Made by a program: the position numbers and the translations under genes. A model generated the notes under the pieces. The model had not been told where the DNA came from. It worked only from the letters and a program-made list of their open reading frames with translations, and ran no database searches. Positions 51,852 to 61,019 of a stretch of 64,000 bases of DNA are shown in pieces. This DNA comes from Nostoc linckia FACHB-104 (lineage in GTDB: Bacteria > Cyanobacteriota > Cyanobacteriia > Cyanobacteriales > Nostocaceae): the NCBI RefSeq assembly GCF_014696615.1, contig NZ_JACJQJ010000018.1:62001-126000 (forward strand), read 5' to 3'. Position 1 is the stretch's first letter, and each line of letters opens with the position of its first letter.

Positions 51852-52844
51852 ATGACAATAATGTCGCAATTTTATCAAACACATTTAAAGCAGAAACTAG
51901 ATAGATTTTTGCGTCAACCATTGCAAAAAACTTTCTGGGGAATTGTTTGTTTAATACTTTTATTTAGTATTGGTTTTGTATCTGTTAATGCAGCACAGCC
52001 ATTACGCCAACCTCCCCTCTGGCAAATTTATCAGCAGTCACTCAAAAACGCAAAATATGTTGACTTGACTCATACAATTGCTCCGACAATTCCTGTATGG
52101 TCTGGTTTTAGTTCATCAAAGTTTGCACCCGCAATCAATCCAAAAACTGGTGAACCATACACCTTCCAAAAAGATGGGTTTGAAGCAACTCATTACGATT
52201 TATCTACCGATCAGCTCGGAACCCAATTAGATCCACCTGCTCACTGGAACCCTGACTATCCAGCTATCGATGAGTTACCAGCAACTTTTGCTGTTCGTCC
52301 TCTAGTAATAATTCCCATCCAAGATAAAGTTGCTCTAGACCCTAATTACCATCTGAGTGTCAAAGATATTCAGGATTGGGAACGCAAACATGGCAAGATT
52401 CCCCAAGGCTCAGTTGTGTTTGTACGCTCAGATTGGTCTAAAGCATGGCCAAACCCCGAACTAGCCACAAGAACTAAGTTTCCTGGGGTGAAGCTAGAAG
52501 CTTTAAAGTTTCTGCACCAACAGCGCCAAATTCTTTTCCACGGACACGAACCCCTTGATACAGATAGCACCCCAACGCTGGAAGGAGAAGCTTGGCTGTT
52601 GCAAAATGGATATGCTCAAGCAGAAGGTGTTGCAAATCTAGACCAAGTACCAGAAACAGGGGCGTTGATTTCTATTGGCTATCCTAAATTTAAAGGTGGT
52701 TTAGGAGGTTATGCACGTTATATTGCTATCTGTCCGCCAAACTGGAAATATGGCGTTCGGGTAGGCCAAATACCAGAATCTCCCCTGCCAAAAGCAGATA
52801 AACCCCTCCACTGGGATACAAAATTGGGTGTACGGGTACGGTGA
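51852..52844 (+). CDS. Exported cyclase-family protein (kynurenine-formamidase-like fold)
   Basis: 330 residues with an N-terminal membrane or signal segment (about 27-50, FWGIVCLILLFSIGFVSVNA). The rest follows the cyclase family (PF04199 type): YVDLTHTIAPTIPVW, a metal-site region DQLGTQLDPPAHWNP, IPQGSVVFVRSDW, and GHEPLDTD. The usual HxGTHxDxPxH motif reads with Gln in place of the GTH histidine, but keeps the D-P-P-A-H end, so metal binding may be altered. Family members hydrolyse cyclic amides or esters such as N-formylkynurenine or isatin; substrate unknown. It stands alone. Confidence 0.8.
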   Translation: MTIMSQFYQTHLKQKLDRFLRQPLQKTFWGIVCLILLFSIGFVSVNAAQPLRQPPLWQIYQQSLKNAKYVDLTHTIAPTIPVWSGFSSSKFAPAINPKTGEPYTFQKDGFEATHYDLSTDQLGTQLDPPAHWNPDYPAIDELPATFAVRPLVIIPIQDKVALDPNYHLSVKDIQDWERKHGKIPQGSVVFVRSDWSKAWPNPELATRTKFPGVKLEALKFLHQQRQILFHGHEPLDTDSTPTLEGEAWLLQNGYAQAEGVANLDQVPETGALISIGYPKFKGGLGGYARYIAICPPNWKYGVRVGQIPESPLPKADKPLHWDTKLGVRVR

Positions 52845-52853
52845 GAAGAAGTA

Positions 52854-52977
52854 AGGGACTTCCAGAAAATAAATTATCCCATTTCCGAGAGAAGATATTT
52901 TTATTTTTCCCCCTGCTCCCTGCCCCCTGCCCCTCTGCCTACACAGTGATAGTACATTTTTTAAGTTGGAAGTCCCT
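52854..52977. mobile_element. MITE-like element, family 2, copy c
   Basis: 124 bp with ends AGGGACTTCCAG and TTGGAAGTCCCT, the left 25 bp shared with copies a and b, and a CCCCTGC-rich middle. It starts 9 bp after the cyclase-family stop codon. Confidence 0.8.
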
Positions 52978-53053
52978 AATTGGTTACGCAACTGGTACGC
53001 CCATCTTCTCGGATTTATCCGTGAGCACTTTAATTTTGAATTTTGAATTTTGA

Positions 53054-53092
53054 ATTCGGAGCGTTCGCGCAGCGTCTCCGTAGGAGAAGCGA
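53054..53092. repeat. REP palindrome that supplies the SD of the Uma2 gene
   Basis: CGGAGCGTTCGCGCAGCGTCTCCG is a REP-type palindrome. It runs into TAGGAGAAGCGAC, whose AGGAGA is well placed before the ATG at 53094. Confidence 0.6.
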
Positions 53093-53093
53093 C

Positions 53094-53720
53094 ATGACTC
53101 AAGCCTTACGCAAACTAGTTACATTCGATGAATTCGTTACCAAATACCCAGACAACTCAGGAAAACGTTATGAACTGCATGATGGAGTAGTTGTAGAGAT
53201 GTCCCAGCCTACAGGTGAACATGAAGAAGTTGTAGGTTTTTTGGCGCTAAATATATCTATGGAAATTGGGCGGTTAAAGCTTCCTTACTTCATTCCCAAA
53301 ACAGCTTTAGTTAAACCATTAAATAGTGATTCAGCTTACTCGCCAGATGTGCTGTTATTAAATCGCCCCAATTTAGTCAATGAACCACTCTGGAAAAAAG
53401 ACTCTACTGTCAGCTTAGCTGAATCTATACCTTTGGTGATTGAAGTAGTAAGTACAAATTGGCGTGATGATTATCTAACAAAAGTAGCTGCTTACGAAAC
53501 AGTAGGCATTCTCGAATATTGGATTGTCGATTATGCTGCTTTAGGTGGTAGGCGGTTTATTGGCAATCCTAAACAACCCACGATTTCAGTTTACTCGTTA
53601 GTTGATGGGGAATACCAAATCCGGCAGTTCCAAAGCAGTAGCTGCATCTTTTCACCCACGTTCCCAGAATTGAATTTAACCGCCGAACAGGTTTTTCAAG
53701 CTGGAAGTGTGCCAAGCTAA
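53094..53720 (+). CDS. Uma2-family (DUF820) putative endonuclease
   Basis: 208 residues from the ATG at 53094, which has AGGAGA upstream; an in-frame start at 53043 would translate STRR/REP DNA. Family features: RKLVTFDEFVTKYPDN, RYELHDGVVVEMSQPTGEHE, a PD-(D/E)XK-like core with SAYSPDVLLLNRP and PLVIEVVSTNWRDDYLTKVA, and YWIVDYAALGGRRFI. Such proteins are greatly expanded in filamentous cyanobacteria. A nuclease role is inferred from the fold; biological function is unknown. It stands alone and converges with the transketolase-like gene. Confidence 0.88.
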   Translation: MTQALRKLVTFDEFVTKYPDNSGKRYELHDGVVVEMSQPTGEHEEVVGFLALNISMEIGRLKLPYFIPKTALVKPLNSDSAYSPDVLLLNRPNLVNEPLWKKDSTVSLAESIPLVIEVVSTNWRDDYLTKVAAYETVGILEYWIVDYAALGGRRFIGNPKQPTISVYSLVDGEYQIRQFQSSSCIFSPTFPELNLTAEQVFQAGSVPS

Positions 53721-53913
53721 TCATAACCATACCAATTCGTAATTCGTAGTTACTAATTCGTAATTACGTTGAGCCCTCGGTTTAATTAAGAATTAGCAAT
53801 TAGGTTGATATCGGCTATCAGCTTATGCGATCGCATAGTAAAAAAAAATGGTGCGTTGCGCTACGCGACAACACACCCTACTCAATTACGAATTACAAAT
53901 TACGAATTACGAA

Positions 53914-55824
53914 TTATAACAATTCTTTCACCTTCTTAATAATGCCCACTGGATCGATACCTTGATGGGGGTACTGTTCCCACAAGCCACCGGAACCTTC
54001 TCTATAAGTCCCCAGGTGAGCATATTTAGGAGTTAAGCCGCGTTCTAACAGCCAGGAACCGAAACGGCTACCTAAGCCAGTGCGACGGTTAAAGGCTTCC
54101 ACTACTAAGACAAAGGGGGCTTTGCCAATTTTAGCGATCGCTTCTTCATCAACTACGTTTAAAGTCGGCTTGTTAATTAAACCTACGTCTAAGCCTTCTT
54201 GCTTTAGCCGTTCTACAGCATCCAGTGAACGGTATAAAGCATCACCGTAGCTGACAATATAGCCTTGTGTGCCTTCGCGGATGACTTCATCTTTATCAGG
54301 GACGAATTTGTAACCACTGCCAAAGAATTCATTGCCGTTAGTATCCAAAATAGCAGGTACTTTGGAACGGGTGGAGAAGATAAACCGCAGTCCGGGGTCA
54401 GAAAATACAGCTTCGACACAGGCTGTCATTTGATTCACATCGGCGGGGAAGTAGAGTCTTGTGTCATGGCGGTCATCTAAGCCATTATCGGCAAACATAT
54501 TATTTAAGCCGAAGTGACAGGTATTATCCGCCATGTCATCGATACCTGCATGGGAAAAATGACACAGAACGTTAGATTGGTTCAACCGCGCCATTGTGAT
54601 TTCAGAAATGCACATTTCTAAAAAGGCGCTGAAGGTGGCGAAAATGCCTTGTTTGCCTTTTACCATCCCAAACCCTGACGCAGCGGAGAAATTACCCCGT
54701 TCCATGATGCCAGAGGGGATAAATACTTCGGGATAGGTATCGTGTATTTTCTTCAATCCACAGGAGCCTTCTAAGTCGCTATCAATGACTAAGACTTTTT
54801 CTTTGCGTTCGGCTTCACTCATGCGACTGAGGACACCCACAACAGCTTCCCCAAAGACGTTGCGATTTGCGCCCCATTTATCGCTAGAACCAATAAATGT
54901 ATAGGTTTGCTTGGGTTTCTCAATGTTTTTCAGGTATTCCACCGCCGCAGTCTGTCCGCGAGATTCGAGATATTTAATCGCCAAATCGACGGAAATCACA
55001 TCATGGCCGTGGGTTGAGCCTTCTAAGCCTTCAATACCGGGACACATGGGGCGTTTGTTGATGACTGCGATCGCGCCGGGCGTATTTACGGCTTCGCATA
55101 GGCGGCTGTACAAATCGTCTAAATCTTCCCCATCTCCTTGAAGTACCTTTAATCCATGCCCTTCTAAGGTTTTGGCGACGGTGAAACCAGGTAAATATTT
55201 AGAAGGATGTCCGGCGATGGTGACATCATTATCATCAATAATTAGCTTGACGTTTAGATGTTGAGCAACAGCCAACCGCGCGGCTTCTGCGTCGTTACCT
55301 TCCTGCTGGGAACCATCGGAACCAAGACAGAAAACTACTTTGCCAGGATTCGCGATTGCGACACCGTTGACGTAAGGCCAGACGTGCCCCAGTCTTCCAG
55401 AGCTAAATTTTACCCCAGGAGTAAACCCTAATTCCGGGTGTCCGGGTAAATGGGAATGGGCTGTGCGATATTGTAGCAGGTGCTCTGCAGGTAAATCCCC
55501 GTGCAGCGTTGACATCAGATACTGAGTAGCGACACGATGTCCAGCTTCATCAAAGAAAATCGGCACAAATTGCTCGGATACTCCCCGAAAGAAAGCATCG
55601 AGAATCATCACTTCTGGAACTGTATCGTATGGCCCGCCAGTGTGACCACCCACGCCTCTAGCTGCACCTGTAGCGGTAAAAAACACGATCGCATCTCGAC
55701 AAAGTTGAATGTTGGCTTTGAGTGCGCCTCTTTGTTCCGCCGTCAGGGTAGGATTCGCAGGATTAAGTGATAAATATTTGTAAGCACCGAGATCGATGGG
55801 AAATTTGGTCTTAGCAATAGTCAT
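53914..55824 (-). CDS. Transketolase-like thiamine-diphosphate enzyme
   Basis: 636 residues, the length of a full transketolase. The ThDP/Mg motif is visible as CLGSDGSQQEGNDAEAARLA then IIDDNDVTIAG (GDG-x-N type), with SSGRLGHVWPYVNGVAIA before it. The pyrimidine-domain part is VLVIDSDLEGSCG and FATFSAFLEM, and the C-terminal domain ends LGTYREGSGGLWEQ. The sequence lacks the usual GHxGxPMG opening (GGHTGGPYD here), so it is a divergent transketolase family member rather than the Calvin-cycle enzyme. It is divergent from a DeoR-type regulator, which probably controls it. Substrates are sugar phosphates by family; not specified here. Confidence 0.87.
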   Translation of the reverse strand: MTIAKTKFPIDLGAYKYLSLNPANPTLTAEQRGALKANIQLCRDAIVFFTATGAARGVGGHTGGPYDTVPEVMILDAFFRGVSEQFVPIFFDEAGHRVATQYLMSTLHGDLPAEHLLQYRTAHSHLPGHPELGFTPGVKFSSGRLGHVWPYVNGVAIANPGKVVFCLGSDGSQQEGNDAEAARLAVAQHLNVKLIIDDNDVTIAGHPSKYLPGFTVAKTLEGHGLKVLQGDGEDLDDLYSRLCEAVNTPGAIAVINKRPMCPGIEGLEGSTHGHDVISVDLAIKYLESRGQTAAVEYLKNIEKPKQTYTFIGSSDKWGANRNVFGEAVVGVLSRMSEAERKEKVLVIDSDLEGSCGLKKIHDTYPEVFIPSGIMERGNFSAASGFGMVKGKQGIFATFSAFLEMCISEITMARLNQSNVLCHFSHAGIDDMADNTCHFGLNNMFADNGLDDRHDTRLYFPADVNQMTACVEAVFSDPGLRFIFSTRSKVPAILDTNGNEFFGSGYKFVPDKDEVIREGTQGYIVSYGDALYRSLDAVERLKQEGLDVGLINKPTLNVVDEEAIAKIGKAPFVLVVEAFNRRTGLGSRFGSWLLERGLTPKYAHLGTYREGSGGLWEQYPHQGIDPVGIIKKVKELL

Positions 55825-56231
55825 GGCTATTTTCCAGAGTAAGGACTAATTTGAACAGACCTACTGATGAGCAAATAACAAAAGATATCCAACTGTTTCC
55901 CAAGCAAAAGTAGCCCACTAAGAACCATTATTGAACCTTGGGGCGGGAGTTGGCAGATGCTCAATTGACAAAATCAATACATTCAACTATGCATGAATAT
56001 GCTTGAATGCAAGTGAAGATAAGGTTAAATGTGCAGTTTACCGCACATTATGGCTATTGTTAATTGAATAGGCTACATAGCTAGATTTATCCAAACCCTT
56101 ACCTCATAAGGAATGAGCTTGGAAGCTGAATCTAGTTTTTGTTGTCTGTTGAAATGCAACTGGATGTAATAAGTATAAACTCACAAACGTGCAGTTTCAA
56201 GATTAAAAACGCAACTTCCGGAAAAATAATT
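55825..56231. promoter_or_regulatory. Divergent control region of transketolase-like and DeoR genes
   Basis: This 407-bp spacer holds both promoters. It contains the inverted repeat at 56028-56049 and a direct repeat TGCATGAATA / TGCTTGAATGC near 55990-56010. No ORF. Confidence 0.55.
56028..56049. promoter_or_regulatory. Candidate DeoR-family operator
   Basis: AATGTGC and GCACATT are perfect 7-bp inverted arms separated by 8 bp (AGTTTACC). It lies midway between the divergent transketolase-like and DeoR-type genes. Autoregulation is inferred. Confidence 0.5.
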
Positions 56232-56990
56232 ATGCTCACTGCTGAACGCCGACAATTCATCCTCGAAATTCTGCGTCGTGATAAAAAGGTGCTGTCAACG
56301 GAACTGAGTGCAGTTCTCAAGGTTTCGGAAGACACGATTCGCCGGGACTTGCGGGAATTAGCCGAAGCCGGATTATTACAGCGCGTACATGGCGGTGCAT
56401 TACTAACTTCCCCAGCCACCGCTAGTTACGCCGATCGCCAAAAACAAGCGCCCAAAGAAAAAGAAGCGATCGCCCGTGCTGCGGCTAAATTAGTTTGTCC
56501 AGGACAGGTGGTAATTTTAGATGGGGGGACAACTACGCTGCAAGTTACCAGCCATTTACCAAAAGATTTGCAAGCTACAGTCGTGACAAATAGCCCACCA
56601 ATTGCGATCGCTTTAGCAGAACATCCCCATATAGAAGTTGTAATGTTGGGTGGTAAGCTCTACAAAAAAGCCTTAGTGAACGTGGGCAATGTCACCATTG
56701 AGTCCCTAAGGATGATTCGTGCAGATTTGTGCATGTTAGGAGTGTGCAGTTTGCATCCGGAAGTTGGGATCAGTGTCCCGAATTTAGATGAAGCCCATGT
56801 CAAACGAGCCATGATAGCTGGTTCAGCTGAAGTAGTGGGATTAGTCACCGCAGAAAAATTAGACACAGCCGCCCCTTATGTTGTGGAGTCGATTCATGCA
56901 CTGACTTACCTTGTAACTGCACCGACAGTATCTAATCAAATGCTAGCTGCTTACAAATCTTTAGGTTTGACAATTATTCGTGATGAGTAA
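56232..56990 (+). CDS. DeoR/GlpR-family transcriptional regulator
   Basis: 252 residues from the ATG at 56232, the usual length; an upstream TTG frame would add 31 unlikely residues. The N-terminal DeoR HTH is complete: MLTAERRQFILEILRRDKKV, then SEDTIRRDLRELAEAGLLQRVHGG. The C-terminal sensor domain has VVILDGGTTTLQVTSHLP and VVMLGGKLYKKALVNVG, typical of sugar-phosphate-responsive DeoR proteins. It is divergent from the transketolase-like gene, so a sugar phosphate linked to that enzyme is the likely effector (inference). Confidence 0.92.
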   Translation: MLTAERRQFILEILRRDKKVLSTELSAVLKVSEDTIRRDLRELAEAGLLQRVHGGALLTSPATASYADRQKQAPKEKEAIARAAAKLVCPGQVVILDGGTTTLQVTSHLPKDLQATVVTNSPPIAIALAEHPHIEVVMLGGKLYKKALVNVGNVTIESLRMIRADLCMLGVCSLHPEVGISVPNLDEAHVKRAMIAGSAEVVGLVTAEKLDTAAPYVVESIHALTYLVTAPTVSNQMLAAYKSLGLTIIRDE

Positions 56991-57389
56991 AGCTCAATAC
57001 TTTGCTGAAGCACTATCGGGGTTAATAGCTTGAGAGTTAGCATTGCGTTTACTGCCGCAATCTCTTATGGAAACTAGAGAATTGACAGCTTCAGACAGTT
57101 GATAATATGTGGATAGAATGCTGCAAAATAGCAAACAAATATGTTATGTTATGTCCGCAAAAGATAAATTGCTGTTGCTGAATTATGGAATAAAACTTGA
57201 TGCATTGAAAATTAAAACTCTTATCTTCTCTGCGGCTTTGCGCCTCAGGGTGATCTAAATCATGCCAATTGATGCAACATCGATAAATTTTATATTTAAC
57301 CATCCCTTCCGATACTTATGAGACTTTTTCCAACATCTTTTTAATGGAATAATTCTCATAATTATTTTAAAATATCTAACCTTAATAAT
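56991..57389. other. Intergenic, no gene seen
   Basis: AT-rich sequence with a TCTTCTCTGCGGCTTTGCGCC stretch near 57220. No repeat family or operator recognised; it should contain the promoter of the metal-binding lipoprotein gene. Confidence 0.4.
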
Positions 57390-58382
57390 ATGTCGAAATT
57401 AGTATTAAAAGATAATTCTATCCGTGCCACACTCATCGCTTTGACAATAGGATTTGTTGGCTGTGGCAACCAGGCAACAAGTACTTCCTTAACTCAAACC
57501 ACTACGCGAGTAAATACTAATCTGCCGCGAGTAGTTGCCACCACAAGTATAATATGTGATTTTGCTAGGCAAATTGCCAAAACTACAATTAACCTTACCT
57601 GCTTAATTCCACCAGGTACAGACCCGCACGTTTACCAGCCAAAACCAGAAGACCGAGAAGCTTTGCAACAAGCTAATTTAATTCTCTATAATGGCTATAA
57701 TTTGGAACCAAGGCTGATCAGACAAATTAAAACAATTAAGAGTGCTGCGCCTAAAATTGCTGTTGCCCCACTAGCTGTTCCCAAGCCACAAAAATTTAGG
57801 GAAAATGGCAATATAGTTACTGATCCTCATATTTGGCACAATGCCAAGTATGCCATCAGAATGGTTGAGGTAATTAGCAGTAACTTAGGCAAATTAGAAC
57901 CCAGTAATGCTAAAACCTATAATAGTAATCAAAGAAAAATTACTCGAGAACTCTCTCAATTAGACCGCTGGATTAAAGCGAGAATTGCCAGTATTCCTAA
58001 TAATAAACGTACAGTAGTTACAAGCCATAATGCACTTGGTTATTACACCCAAGCTTACGGTCTTTCATTAATAGGCACTTTAGAAGGTATTAGCACCAAT
58101 GACAGGCCAACAAACACACAAGTGAAAAATTTGGCTAAAAATATTGAACGGGCTAAAGTGCCAACAATTTTTGCAGAGGCAGATATTAATTCTAATGTGA
58201 TTCAGTCTGTATCTAAAGCAGCTACAGTCAAACTTTCCGAAAGACTACTTTACGCTGATGGGTTGGGAAGTCCGGGAACTGAGGGAGAAACCTATCAAAG
58301 TATGATGGTTGCTAATACGCGCACACTAGTAGAAGGGTTAGGAGGCACATACTTAATATTTGAACCAAAAGCTTCACAGTAG
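57390..58382 (+). CDS. Mn/Zn ABC-transporter substrate-binding lipoprotein
   Basis: 330 residues of the cluster A-I metal-binding family (MntC/ZnuA). A lipobox-like GFVGCGNQ places the lipid cysteine at C25. The four metal ligands are recognisable: His in PPGTDPHVYQP, His in VTDPHIWHN, Glu in IFAEADINS, and Asp in LYADGLG. The Glu-Asp set favours MntC-like manganese over ZnuA, and there is no His-rich loop; metal identity is inferred. No permease or ATPase gene is adjacent, so it would serve a transporter encoded elsewhere. It is an orphan gene on the plus strand. Confidence 0.88.
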   Translation: MSKLVLKDNSIRATLIALTIGFVGCGNQATSTSLTQTTTRVNTNLPRVVATTSIICDFARQIAKTTINLTCLIPPGTDPHVYQPKPEDREALQQANLILYNGYNLEPRLIRQIKTIKSAAPKIAVAPLAVPKPQKFRENGNIVTDPHIWHNAKYAIRMVEVISSNLGKLEPSNAKTYNSNQRKITRELSQLDRWIKARIASIPNNKRTVVTSHNALGYYTQAYGLSLIGTLEGISTNDRPTNTQVKNLAKNIERAKVPTIFAEADINSNVIQSVSKAATVKLSERLLYADGLGSPGTEGETYQSMMVANTRTLVEGLGGTYLIFEPKASQ

Positions 58383-58469
58383 CACCAAATATAACAGCCT
58401 CAATAGCGCTTTTAGGCGCAAGCAGCAAATAAAAAAACCTCTTCACCCTATACTGTTGCTAATAGTGAA

Positions 58470-58994
58470 CTAAATTTGTTGCGATCGCTTCCATTCTAGG
58501 GCTTTTCTTTCCATCTCCTTCACGAATCCATCTTTCCCATCTACATATCCTTGAATATCTTGTGGGAATTGGTTGGCTAATTGACGTTTCAAGTCACTGT
58601 ATTTAAGCGCATCATCAGGATGTGCAATCATATAATCGCGAAATGCCAAATGTCTTTGGACTTCGCAAACGTCAAACTCAAAAATATGAACGTGATGTGT
58701 CCTTGTACCAGCTTCATTATCTTTGCGAAAGAAGCGACGACCTGGTAAGCCAAACTCACCCATAGCTTGATAACCTAATGCAATCATCACTGAACATTGC
58801 TGATCTAACTTAGCAAGGTCTTTCACTTGAACCAACAGGTCAATAATCGGTTTGGCATAGATATTGGGAATTGAGGTGCTACCAATATGGTGAATTGCTA
58901 CTACATTTTCACCAAGTGCTAGCGCTACTAGCTTGGCTTCCTCCTCAAATTTGACACTCCATGTTGGGTCATGCGGTACCACTTCTACTTTCAT
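58470..58994 (-). CDS. GrpB/UPF0157-family nucleotidyltransferase-like protein
   Basis: 174 residues from the ATG at 58994 (MKVEVVPHDPTW); an upstream TTG adds 10 residues. Family motifs: VEVVPHDPTWSVKFEEEA, IHHIGSTSIPNIYAKPIIDLLVQV (nucleotidyltransferase-like GST...D-x-D-type pocket), and HHVHIFEF near residue 115. Members are small soluble proteins related to nucleotidyltransferases, with unclear substrate; the name GrpB does not imply a chaperone role here. It stands alone. Confidence 0.88.
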   Translation of the reverse strand: MKVEVVPHDPTWSVKFEEEAKLVALALGENVVAIHHIGSTSIPNIYAKPIIDLLVQVKDLAKLDQQCSVMIALGYQAMGEFGLPGRRFFRKDNEAGTRTHHVHIFEFDVCEVQRHLAFRDYMIAHPDDALKYSDLKRQLANQFPQDIQGYVDGKDGFVKEMERKALEWKRSQQI

Positions 58995-59240
58995 GAGGAA
59001 CTTATTATTTAAACTAACTAGCAATTATACGGAAGTCTATGTTATCTGTGTTTTTTCACAAATATGACATTTATTTGAATGATTTATTCAGGCTATGGCA
59101 ATGGATACAGTAGCTGCGATCGCTACTTTAACCCAGGTAAGAGTTTAGAGAGCCTATATTATCAGAGTTACAGCTGAGTTTTCAATTGGTCGTACCCTCC
59201 AGAGTACTACCCCAATTTTATAGTTAATATTGCAAAATAA

Positions 59241-59936
59241 ATGTTTAAATCTGATTTTTGGAGATATTTAAAGTTTTTTCTGGCTTTTTTGTGGGATATG
59301 ATTGTTAAGCGACGTGCATCGCTCTTACTCTTGTTAATTGGAGTATTTCTACCTCTACAAATTTTTGGGGAATTAGCAGAGGAAGTTTGGGAGAAAGAAG
59401 GCGGCTTTGCTTGGGATGTACCGATTCTGTTAGCAATTCGCTCAACAGCCCAACCACAGCTAGATATTTTTGCTACCACACTGACCAAATTAGGAGTATT
59501 CTGGGGCGTTTTTCCGGTTGCTAGTGCGATCGCATTGGCTTTGTTTATCCGCAGACGATGGCGTAAGCTTGCTTACCTCCTGACTACCCTGCTGGGAAGC
59601 ATCATTATTAATCGTACAGCCAAAGTACTGTTACATCGAGTACGCCCCCACTTGTGGGAATCACCAGCCCCAGAGTTTGACTACGGATTTCCTAGCGGTC
59701 ATGCTATGTCTAGCATGACTTTGGTGGTAGTCTTAGTGATTCTCACTTGGGGTACTCGCTGGAGTCTGCTAATTCTAATTGCTGGGGGTATATTTGTGTT
59801 AGCAATTGGCTGGACACGCCTATACTTGGGAGTCCACTATCCCAGCGATATTTTAGCAGGCTGGACAGCTTCAATCGCCTGGGCAACTGGAGTTAGTCTC
59901 CTCATCAGACCATATCGCACCAAGCGGCAACAATAA
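59241..59936 (+). CDS. PAP2-family membrane phosphatase
   Basis: 231 residues with about five membrane segments. The three phosphatase signature motifs are intact: KVLLHRVRP (KxxxxxxRP), FPSGHAMSS (PSGH) and TRLYLGVHYPSD (SRxxxxxHxxxD, first Ser is Thr). Family members dephosphorylate lipid phosphates such as phosphatidic acid, phosphatidylglycerophosphate or undecaprenyl diphosphate. The N-terminus is basic and precedes the first helix. It stands alone. The substrate is not determined by the sequence. Confidence 0.92.
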   Translation: MFKSDFWRYLKFFLAFLWDMIVKRRASLLLLLIGVFLPLQIFGELAEEVWEKEGGFAWDVPILLAIRSTAQPQLDIFATTLTKLGVFWGVFPVASAIALALFIRRRWRKLAYLLTTLLGSIIINRTAKVLLHRVRPHLWESPAPEFDYGFPSGHAMSSMTLVVVLVILTWGTRWSLLILIAGGIFVLAIGWTRLYLGVHYPSDILAGWTASIAWATGVSLLIRPYRTKRQQ

Positions 59937-60009
59937 CCACCAAGATCATCTATCAATTGCTTTTAGATAAAATTTTATCTCCCCTGCCCCCTGCCAATTC
60001 GCAAGTCCC

Positions 60010-60507
60010 TTACCATCCCCAACTACCAGGAATACCTTTAAAAGGCCCAACAATATCATTGGTAATCCAACCACCATAAAAGTTACCTGGTTGCGGTTGT
60101 ACCTTTTCGCCATCGACATAGCAAGCATCCATGATATGAGCATAAAAAGCTACATAATCTTTAATAGATGCAAAAGCTGGTGTGGGATTAGAGTAGAACC
60201 AACCAGCATTTTGAACTTCTTTATCCCCAACACGCAGAGTGTAATAACCTGCACGTCCTTTCCATTCACAAAAGCTAGATTGTGGTGTTAGCAACAGGTA
60301 TTCCATTTTGATATCCGCAGGCGGAATATAGTAAACAGGGGGATGGCTAGTTTCTAACACACGCTTGGCTGAGTGGGTGTCTACAATTGTTACGCCATTA
60401 AAAATAATTTGAATATGTTTGCTTGTATCCTCAAGGCGTGGTGGACGGGGATAATCCCACACTGATTCTTGTCCAGGTAAGGGTTCTATGCGTTGGGGAT
60501 AAGCCAT
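60010..60507 (-). CDS. DUF427-family protein
   Basis: 165 residues from the ATG at 60507; a longer frame from 60642 would translate REP-like DNA and the terminator of the upstream gene. DUF427 features: IQIIFNGVTIVDTHSAKRVLETSHPPVYYIPPADI, then TPQSSFCEWKGRAGYYTLRV and ASIKDYVAFYAHIMDACYVDGEKV, ending FYGGWIT. It is soluble. The family has no firmly known function in bacteria. Transcribed in the same direction as the RRM gene but beyond its terminator. Confidence 0.87.
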   Translation of the reverse strand: MAYPQRIEPLPGQESVWDYPRPPRLEDTSKHIQIIFNGVTIVDTHSAKRVLETSHPPVYYIPPADIKMEYLLLTPQSSFCEWKGRAGYYTLRVGDKEVQNAGWFYSNPTPAFASIKDYVAFYAHIMDACYVDGEKVQPQPGNFYGGWITNDIVGPFKGIPGSWGW

Positions 60508-60605
60508 AATAACCTGATCTGCTAGATAAGTAGATTGGGATTGCTTCTTTACACTACGTTCGGTCGCAATGACAACTTTTGCTTGCGTAAGTCCTGTGAC
60601 TTCAG

Positions 60606-60635
60606 CAAAAAGGCTCAAGCATTTAGCCTGAGCCT
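60606..60635 (-). terminator. Rho-independent terminator of the RRM gene
   Basis: Reading the minus strand: a 7-bp stem AGGCTCA / TGAGCCT with an 11-nt interior that can pair further (GGCT/AGCC), then TTTTT. About 67 bp beyond the stop codon of the RNA-binding protein. Confidence 0.8.
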
Positions 60636-60701
60636 GGTTCATATATTAATAGGTTAATTGAAATACAAATAACCTGTATCTTATTATGTCACCACAGTAG
60701 C

Positions 60702-61019
60702 TTAGTAGCGATTACGAGAACCACCACCGTAGCCACCACGATTACCACCACCACCACCACCAAAGGAACCTCTATCTTCCTTAGGCTTAGCTTTATTAAC
60801 TTTTAGGTCACGTCCCATCCACTCAGCACCATCAAGTGCTTCAATGGCAGCTGCTTCTTCAGCTTCGGAACTCATCTCTACAAAACCAAAGCCGCGTAAA
60901 CGACCTGTTTCACGATCAGTAGGCAGCTGAACGCGCTTTACAGAACCATATTCTGCAAATACAGCATTCAAGCTTTCTTCTGTAACTTCGTAGGAAAGAT
61001 TGCCTACATAAACTGACAT
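60702..61019 (-). CDS. Glycine-rich RRM RNA-binding protein
   Basis: 105 residues. One RRM domain with RNP2 (VYVGNLSYEV) and RNP1 (RGFGFVEM), then a Lys-rich segment (LKVNKAKPKED) and a glycine-rich tail (GGGGGNRGGYGGG). This is the Rbp type of filamentous cyanobacteria, commonly induced by cold and acting as an RNA chaperone. It has a clear terminator downstream. The about 400-bp upstream region has no gene and is likely to include a long 5' UTR (inference from known rbp genes). Confidence 0.93.
   Translation of the reverse strand: MSVYVGNLSYEVTEESLNAVFAEYGSVKRVQLPTDRETGRLRGFGFVEMSSEAEEAAAIEALDGAEWMGRDLKVNKAKPKEDRGSFGGGGGGNRGGYGGGSRNRY

Noticed and set aside
60508-60642. N-terminal extension of the DUF427 gene to 60642
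   Set aside because: The extension would translate a REP-like segment and the terminator of the RRM gene; the ATG at 60507 gives the usual family length.
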